The notes beneath the pieces were generated by a model. The model did no database searches, had not been told where the DNA came from, and worked only from the letters and a program-made list of their open reading frames with translations. From Romeriopsis navalis LEGE 11480 (lineage in GTDB: Bacteria; Cyanobacteriota; Cyanobacteriia; Leptolyngbyales; Leptolyngbyaceae), in assembly GCF_015207035.1 (NCBI RefSeq), contig NZ_JADEXQ010000045.1, forward strand, positions 1 through 48,233: DNA of 48,233 bases. The letters are read 5' to 3'. This document shows positions 43,713 through 48,233 of this stretch, in pieces. Numbering within the stretch: the stretch's first letter is position 1; every line of letters begins with the position of its first letter. The translations under genes were made by a program, and so were the position numbers.

Positions 43713-44054
43713 CTATTTGCCCCCACTTTTCTTGGCCTTATATCCGAGGCCAACCAAGATTTCGACTAGCTTGGCCACATGGTCGCCTTGGATTTCGACA
43801 TTGCCATCCTTGAGCGTACCGCCGCTACCACACTGGCTTTTGAGCTTTTTCGCCAGGGCCGTGAGTTTTTCGGGTGGATGTTGCAAGCCGGTGACGACGG
43901 TGACGGTTTTGCCGCCTTTGCCTTTGCGTGAGATCTGCACTCGGACTTGCTGCTGCTGTGGCGGCAGATCGATGACTGCTTCCTCGATCGATTCAACGGC
44001 TTCGCCGAACTCGCGGTAAACCACGCCATCTTGATTTCGTTTCTTTTTTGCCAT
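43713..44054 (-). CDS. SUI1/eIF1-like translation initiation factor
   Basis: A 113-residue protein with the SUI1 (eIF1/YciH) fold in residues about 35-110: VRVQISRKGKGGKTVTVVTG, LAKKLKSQCGSGGTLKDGNV and VEIQGDHVAKLVEILVGLGY. The N-terminal arm MAKKKRNQDGVVYREFGEAV is variable. In bacteria the family may monitor start-codon choice, by analogy to eIF1, but the role is not settled. The ATG at 44054 is preferred to a GTG three bases before it. It is divergent from trpB with a 66-base gap. Confidence 0.95.
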   Translation of the reverse strand: MAKKKRNQDGVVYREFGEAVESIEEAVIDLPPQQQQVRVQISRKGKGGKTVTVVTGLQHPPEKLTALAKKLKSQCGSGGTLKDGNVEIQGDHVAKLVEILVGLGYKAKKSGGK

Positions 44055-44085
44055 CACAATCTCCCAACGCCAAACCTGAAAACCT

Positions 44086-44091
44086 TATAAT
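44086..44091 (+). promoter_or_regulatory. candidate -10 box of trpB
   Basis: A consensus TATAAT lies 29 bases before the trpB GTG start, in the 66-base gap to the divergent SUI1 gene. No good -35 box is seen at 16-18 bases upstream. Confidence 0.45.
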
Positions 44092-44120
44092 AACCAGTGA
44101 CCAGTACCAAAACTTGACCT

Positions 44121-45386
44121 GTGACTACGACACCGCGCCCCAAGCCTTCTGATACTCAACCGACGGACCCAATGGCGCTCGAAAATCGCCCGGATACCTT
44201 GGGACGCTATGGTCAATTCGGGGGAAAATATGTCCCCGAAACTTTGATGCCAGCGCTGTTTGAACTTGAAGCTGCTTATCGGCAGTACAGCCAAGATCCA
44301 GAATTTCAAGCCGAACTCGATGGTTTGCTCAAAGACTATGTGGGGCGGCCGAATCCACTGTATTTTGCGGAACGTTTGACAGCGCACTATGCCCGACCCG
44401 ACGGTAGTGGCCCGCAAATTTACCTGAAGCGGGAAGATCTGAACCATACAGGGGCTCACAAAATTAATAATGCGATCGCCCAAGCCCTTTTAGCGAAACG
44501 TATGGGTAAACAGCGGATTATTGCCGAAACGGGTGCGGGACAGCATGGTGTGGCTACGGCCACGGCTTGTGCGCGGTTTGGTCTAGATTGCATTATCTAT
44601 ATGGGCGTTCACGATATGGAACGCCAATCACTGAACGTTTTCCGCATGAAACTGATGGGTGCTGAAGTGCGGGGTGTCGCAGCGGGTACCGGTACGCTCA
44701 AAGATGCGACATCGGAGGCAATTCGCGACTGGGTGACGAATGTTGAAAGTACTCACTATATTCTGGGGTCGGTTGCTGGGCCGCATCCTTATCCGATGAT
44801 TGTGCGCGACTTCCACAACATCATCGGCCGCGAGACACGTCGTCAGTGCGAAGAGAAATGGGGTGGCCTGCCCGATATCCTGATCGCCTGTGTGGGCGGT
44901 GGCTCGAATGCGATGGGTTTATTCCATGAGTTTATTCAGGAAGAAAGCATTCGTATTATCGGGGTCGAAGCGGCTGGATTTGGTGTTGAGACCGAGAAGC
45001 ACGCCGCGACGCTGACCAAAGGTCGGGTGGGGGTGCTCCACGGTGCGATGAGCTACTTACTCCAAGATGAAGATGGCCAGGTGATCGAACCGCATTCGAT
45101 TAGTGCGGGTTTGGATTATCCAGGAGTTGGCCCAGAGCATAGCTACCTGATGGCGGAGGGTCGGGCGGAATATTACGCCGTGACGGATGCTCAGGCCCTA
45201 GAAGCGTTTCAGCGAATTAGTCAACTTGAAGGCATTATCCCGGCATTGGAGACTTCCCACGCAATCGCTTATTTGGAGACGCTTTGCCCAACTCTGGAAG
45301 GCAGTCCGAAAATTGTACTCAATTGTTCAGGGCGTGGAGACAAAGATGTCTTGAGTGTGTCAAAGGTGCTGCATCCTGACGGTTAA
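44121..45386 (+). CDS. trpB: tryptophan synthase beta chain
   Basis: A PLP enzyme that joins indole and serine into tryptophan, working in a TrpA2B2 complex. From GTG 44121 it has 421 residues with a weakly conserved 25-residue N-extension; ATG 44172 is an alternative start. Conserved parts are [20 protein letters not shown], Lys114 binding PLP in [18 protein letters not shown], the catalytic Glu in [16 protein letters not shown], and the PLP phosphate loop [10 protein letters not shown]. It stands alone, not with trpA, as is usual in cyanobacteria. It is followed by a strong terminator. Confidence 0.98.
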   Translation: MTTTPRPKPSDTQPTDPMALENRPDTLGRYGQFGGKYVPETLMPALFELEAAYRQYSQDPEFQAELDGLLKDYVGRPNPLYFAERLTAHYARPDGSGPQIYLKREDLNHTGAHKINNAIAQALLAKRMGKQRIIAETGAGQHGVATATACARFGLDCIIYMGVHDMERQSLNVFRMKLMGAEVRGVAAGTGTLKDATSEAIRDWVTNVESTHYILGSVAGPHPYPMIVRDFHNIIGRETRRQCEEKWGGLPDILIACVGGGSNAMGLFHEFIQEESIRIIGVEAAGFGVETEKHAATLTKGRVGVLHGAMSYLLQDEDGQVIEPHSISAGLDYPGVGPEHSYLMAEGRAEYYAVTDAQALEAFQRISQLEGIIPALETSHAIAYLETLCPTLEGSPKIVLNCSGRGDKDVLSVSKVLHPDG

Positions 45387-45410
45387 ATCGTTCTGGTGTT
45401 ACAGGTTCTA

Positions 45411-45444
45411 ACCGATCGTGTGAAGATGCACGATCGGTTTTTTA
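45411..45444 (+). terminator. trpB terminator
   Basis: A perfect 11-bp stem AACCGATCGTG/CACGATCGGTT (45411-45421, 45430-45440) runs into TTTTTT, 25 bases after the trpB stop. Confidence 0.9.
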
Positions 45445-45507
45445 ATGCGTTATTTCACGGCTGGGTAAACGCGGATCGAATTAGCGTTTGATGTGAGATG
45501 TGCCTCA

Positions 45508-46230
45508 CTAAACGGGTTTGCGAAAAATCAGAAGATGTTGCTGGGGCAGATCTTGTTTGTTCTCGATGAATTCTAAGCCCACTGCTTCTAGTTCGTGGCG
45601 GACTTGACGCTGAGTCATTTTGTGGAGTTTTTTGATCGGAATCAGGGGGTTCTCGCCTTTGTATTCCAGTAGTGCTACCCGTCCTCCCGGTTTCAACGCG
45701 GTCACAAGGCCCTGCATCATTTCTTTGGGGTAATCGAATTCGTGATACGCATCCACCATCAATGCCAGGTCGATCGTGTCAGCAGTTAAATTGGGATTTT
45801 GATTAGCGCCAAGCACCCGATCGACATTCTCAATATGCTTTTCTGACTGGATTTCAGCCATGATGTCGAGCATTTCTGGCTGTACATCGACGGCATAGAC
45901 TTGTTTGACTTGTGGTGCCATGCGAAAGGCAAAGTAGCCGGTTCCTGCACCGATGTCGGCAACAGTGTCGCTCGGTTGTAGGTCTAGTAAGTCAATTGCT
46001 TGCTGGGGACGTTCTTCTAAGCCTCTGGCCGATCGTTCCAGCCAAGCAGCCCCTTGATGTCCCATCACTTGGGCGATTTCGCGACCCATATAGATCTTGC
46101 CAATCCCGTCAGGGCGGTGGTTGACTTTAGTTGTGTAATCGGTTGTGTCGGCAAAGGCTGGGCTAGAAAGCATAAGGAAGCTGAGACAGACTAAGCTCAC
46201 CCAGTAACTCCATCGCTGGAAAATTCGCAT
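45508..46230 (-). CDS. exported SAM-dependent methyltransferase
   Basis: From the ATG at 46230 (a TTG at 46239 is less likely) it has 240 residues. A Sec signal peptide covers about 1-28 (WVSLVCLSFLMLSSPAFA, cut after AFA). The methyltransferase fold follows: VADIGAGTGYFAFRMAPQV, the acidic strand VYAVDVQPEMLDIM, DLALMVDAYHEFDYP and LKPGGRVALLEYKG. The segment GKIYMGREIAQVMGHQGAAW before it marks a family of signal-peptide-bearing methyltransferases of unknown substrate. It starts 17 bases after the stop of the caspase-like gene, so the two probably form an operon. Confidence 0.9.
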   Translation of the reverse strand: MRIFQRWSYWVSLVCLSFLMLSSPAFADTTDYTTKVNHRPDGIGKIYMGREIAQVMGHQGAAWLERSARGLEERPQQAIDLLDLQPSDTVADIGAGTGYFAFRMAPQVKQVYAVDVQPEMLDIMAEIQSEKHIENVDRVLGANQNPNLTADTIDLALMVDAYHEFDYPKEMMQGLVTALKPGGRVALLEYKGENPLIPIKKLHKMTQRQVRHELEAVGLEFIENKQDLPQQHLLIFRKPV

Positions 46231-46247
46231 ATGACTCAAAGTATATT

Positions 46248-48218
46248 TTAGGCAACTTGATATTTGAGCGGGATCACAGCATAGCGATTCATATCTAAGC
46301 CATAAGCATCGGATGACTCAAATCCCGGTGCGGACAGATCTTTCAATAAAGCCTGTATGACTTCTAAGGGCTGTGGCAGCCGATGCAAATATGTTTCGGG
46401 TTGGACGACGTTGAGGGCCTTCAGCACTTCTGTGGTTTGGACGAAGGGCCGATCGCTGGTCACTAAATAAGCGGTTGCTTCGCCAACGGGGCCACGCACT
46501 GACCAATTATCTCCACTCTCACGGAAGGGCAGACTGGTAGTTGTCCCAACGCCTAAAACGGCCGATTCTTTGTCAACTGGCGGCAATACAACGTAGGTGT
46601 CATGGCGACTATTCCATCCAACGAGCATCCAATACAGTGGCGTATTGGATTGATTCGTCGCGCGGTAGCATAGCTGCGTTCCAGCGGCTAAACCGGGCAA
46701 GGTTGTCATGTCTGTATTTTTGACTTGGGCGAGTGCGGTTGACTGCCGGAAAAATAATTTGGCTTGGGGCGTGAGTCGATCACTCTCAACACTCACGGCT
46801 AAATTGGCGCTATGGAGGTTTTCTAGCAGGTTGAGCACTTTGTCGGCATACAGTGCTTCGACGATCGGCGCAAACCGCTTCACCATGGTTTTGACGGCTT
46901 CACCGGCTTCGCCGGAGGTGGTAGAAATGCGTTGGTTGTCCGCTGTGAATAGTGCGTAATGTGGTGCCGGCACCACATCTTTTAGCGGTGCATCGGGCAG
47001 GGCGGCGACGAGACTACTAATCGGATCGGCTTCTTGCACTTTCGCTAAGATGTAATCTGCTGCACCATCGCCAATTAGTTTGGTGCTGACATTGGCCAAA
47101 CCGGATAATGCGCCGATCGCATCAACGCGCTCGATTTTACTTAAGCTATGGTCGATCACAATCTGAATCGCCAGGTCGCGGGGCATTGTGCGCAGTTGTT
47201 CGGCAATCGTCGTGCCTAAATTCAAGGGAGTGGCCGGGCTATCCATGCCCGTCACTCGCACTGCGGCTTTGAGGCCTTGACGCGCTTGAACTTTGAGTAA
47301 CTGGCCATCACCAGCTTTGAGTAAGGCTTGAGGATTGACTAACGCTACTTGCTCCGCCGGCAACCCGCCAAGCCAGAGATCCCCGGTTGTGCCGGTCGAA
47401 TCGAGATTAACCAGTGCCCCGATCGATGCGGGCATTGTACTGGTCGCAATCAGGCGATCAATTAATTTACGATCGTTCTTGCCACCACTGATCGAACCGA
47501 GTGCGGACTCGTCCAGGGACGACTTTGTGGGCGTTTGCCAAAGTGATTGGGTCAGGCCGTAGGTAAATCGACCAGCACTGAAATCGGGATAATCGACTTC
47601 GACGGCTAATTGGTCAGTTGTCGCGGCCGATAAAACGATGCCGGGTAATCCGGCATTCATGATGTTGACTGGGGTATGAGCGCTGTCGGCAACATGGGCC
47701 CGAACCCGCAGATTCCCGTCCAGGGGTTGACCATCGGATTGGTAACAGGTATCCAGTACAGTAATGACTTTGCGGCTGCCACAGAGGTTGAGTAACCGCG
47801 CTAAATCGACCAGGAGCAAGGATTCATCCCCAGACAAGGATAACGCCGGTTGTTGGGCGGGGCCGATCGCGCCTTTTCCACTGAAATGCACGAAGACAAC
47901 ATCGTTGGGTTGGAGCTGCTGCAATGTGCTGCCAAAGATCTGTTTGATCCCATCCAAAGTTGCCGCTTGGTTGGTTAATCGGAGAATATTCTCAGGGGCA
48001 AATCCAAAACGCTGTGTGAGTAAGTTTGCTTGCAGTTCAACATCGGTGATACACCCTCTTAGTGCATCCTGTGCGTAATGATCAACCCCAATCAGTAGGG
48101 CAATCTTGCGTATATCCGATGCCGCGAGCACCGATTGACAATTACCCAACAGCAGATTCCCGACCCCTAAGGCCGTGAGATAAGCAGCACCTGATTGTAG
48201 AAAAGCACGGCGTTTCAT
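46248..48218 (-). CDS. caspase-fold (peptidase C14) protein with altered catalytic His
   Basis: 656 residues. The N-terminus MKRRAFLQSG is a Tat-type signal peptide or membrane anchor (with LLGNCQS near 23-29, a weak lipobox). The caspase p20 domain (about 36-250) starts KIALLIGVDHYAQDALRGC. The catalytic Cys158 is present in VLDTCYQSDG, but the His site reads VHFSGKGA with Lys115 instead of His. A long middle part (260-470) has no clear domain. Residues about 480-620 resemble DUF4384 (LYWMLVGWNSRHDTYVVLPP, VRGPVGEATAYLVTSDRPF). Bacterial caspase homologues (orthocaspases) act in stress or cell death; here activity is doubtful. It is upstream of, and probably co-transcribed with, the exported methyltransferase. 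Confidence 0.93.
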   Translation of the reverse strand: MKRRAFLQSGAAYLTALGVGNLLLGNCQSVLAASDIRKIALLIGVDHYAQDALRGCITDVELQANLLTQRFGFAPENILRLTNQAATLDGIKQIFGSTLQQLQPNDVVFVHFSGKGAIGPAQQPALSLSGDESLLLVDLARLLNLCGSRKVITVLDTCYQSDGQPLDGNLRVRAHVADSAHTPVNIMNAGLPGIVLSAATTDQLAVEVDYPDFSAGRFTYGLTQSLWQTPTKSSLDESALGSISGGKNDRKLIDRLIATSTMPASIGALVNLDSTGTTGDLWLGGLPAEQVALVNPQALLKAGDGQLLKVQARQGLKAAVRVTGMDSPATPLNLGTTIAEQLRTMPRDLAIQIVIDHSLSKIERVDAIGALSGLANVSTKLIGDGAADYILAKVQEADPISSLVAALPDAPLKDVVPAPHYALFTADNQRISTTSGEAGEAVKTMVKRFAPIVEALYADKVLNLLENLHSANLAVSVESDRLTPQAKLFFRQSTALAQVKNTDMTTLPGLAAGTQLCYRATNQSNTPLYWMLVGWNSRHDTYVVLPPVDKESAVLGVGTTTSLPFRESGDNWSVRGPVGEATAYLVTSDRPFVQTTEVLKALNVVQPETYLHRLPQPLEVIQALLKDLSAPGFESSDAYGLDMNRYAVIPLKYQVA

Positions 48219-48233
48219 ACGTCCATTGTAGGA

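Overview
The window is ordinary cyanobacterial chromosome. The evidence is many HIP1 octamers (GCGATCGC), about 50-53% G+C by eye, and genes found mainly or only in cyanobacteria: a PsbP-like lipoprotein, a complex C cofactor-assembly (CCB) protein, Hik2-type and NarL-type regulators, and the DUF3038/DUF4335, DUF3386, DUF3611, DUF3155, DUF2227 and DUF6464 families. The genus cannot be fixed from the sequence. A Leptolyngbya/Pseudanabaena/Acaryochloris-type organism would fit, but that is a guess. There is no rRNA operon, CRISPR array, intact insertion sequence or prophage.

Layout. 1-7.9 kb is almost all minus strand: a truncated phosphotransferase-like gene, a tyrosine recombinase, purU, a one-helix membrane protein, a CtpE-like P-type ATPase, a 2OG-Fe(II) oxygenase, an orphan sugar-type ABC permease and a methyltransferase. 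8-19 kb holds rpiA, an aldo/keto reductase, a retropepsin-like protease, several very small genes, tRNA-Val(GAC), purN, an orphan LivH/NatD-type permease, the DUF6464 gene, the DUF3038-DUF4335 pair, a PsbP-like gene and maf. 19-29 kb is again mostly minus strand: aat, a hybrid histidine kinase, a family 2 glycosyltransferase, a GH57 amylase-type enzyme, an Nfu/NifU scaffold, DUF3386 and a second histidine kinase. 29-36 kb holds lepA, the UDP-xylose pair uxs-ugd, tRNA-Val(UAC), DUF2227, mazG and DUF3611. 36-41 kb groups candidate photosynthesis/redox regulators: an Rre1-like response regulator, a PadR regulator, a CCB protein, DUF3155 and a Hik2/CSK-type kinase. 41-48 kb holds larB, an Arg/Tyr-rich secreted protein, a flavoprotein, a SUI1/eIF1-like protein, trpB, an exported methyltransferase and a caspase-fold protein.

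How genes relate. uxs and ugd together convert UDP-glucose to UDP-glucuronate and UDP-xylose for surface polysaccharide. The putative Hik2 kinase and Rre1-like regulator are a partner pair known from other cyanobacteria, here 2.4 kb apart. purU and purN are both formyl-tetrahydrofolate enzymes of one-carbon/purine metabolism but are not linked.

Most unusual points: a caspase-like protein whose catalytic His is Lys while Cys is kept, in an apparent operon with an exported methyltransferase; a DUF4335 protein with two copies of a TonB/TolA-C-like domain behind one membrane helix; a P-type ATPase with PTGL instead of PEGL in M4; an intergenic terminator with no gene in front of it (candidate small RNA); and several strong inverted repeats in long leaders. 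Family names come from recognising motifs, not from a database search. Start codons were moved from the longest frame where a better ATG or ribosome binding site was visible.
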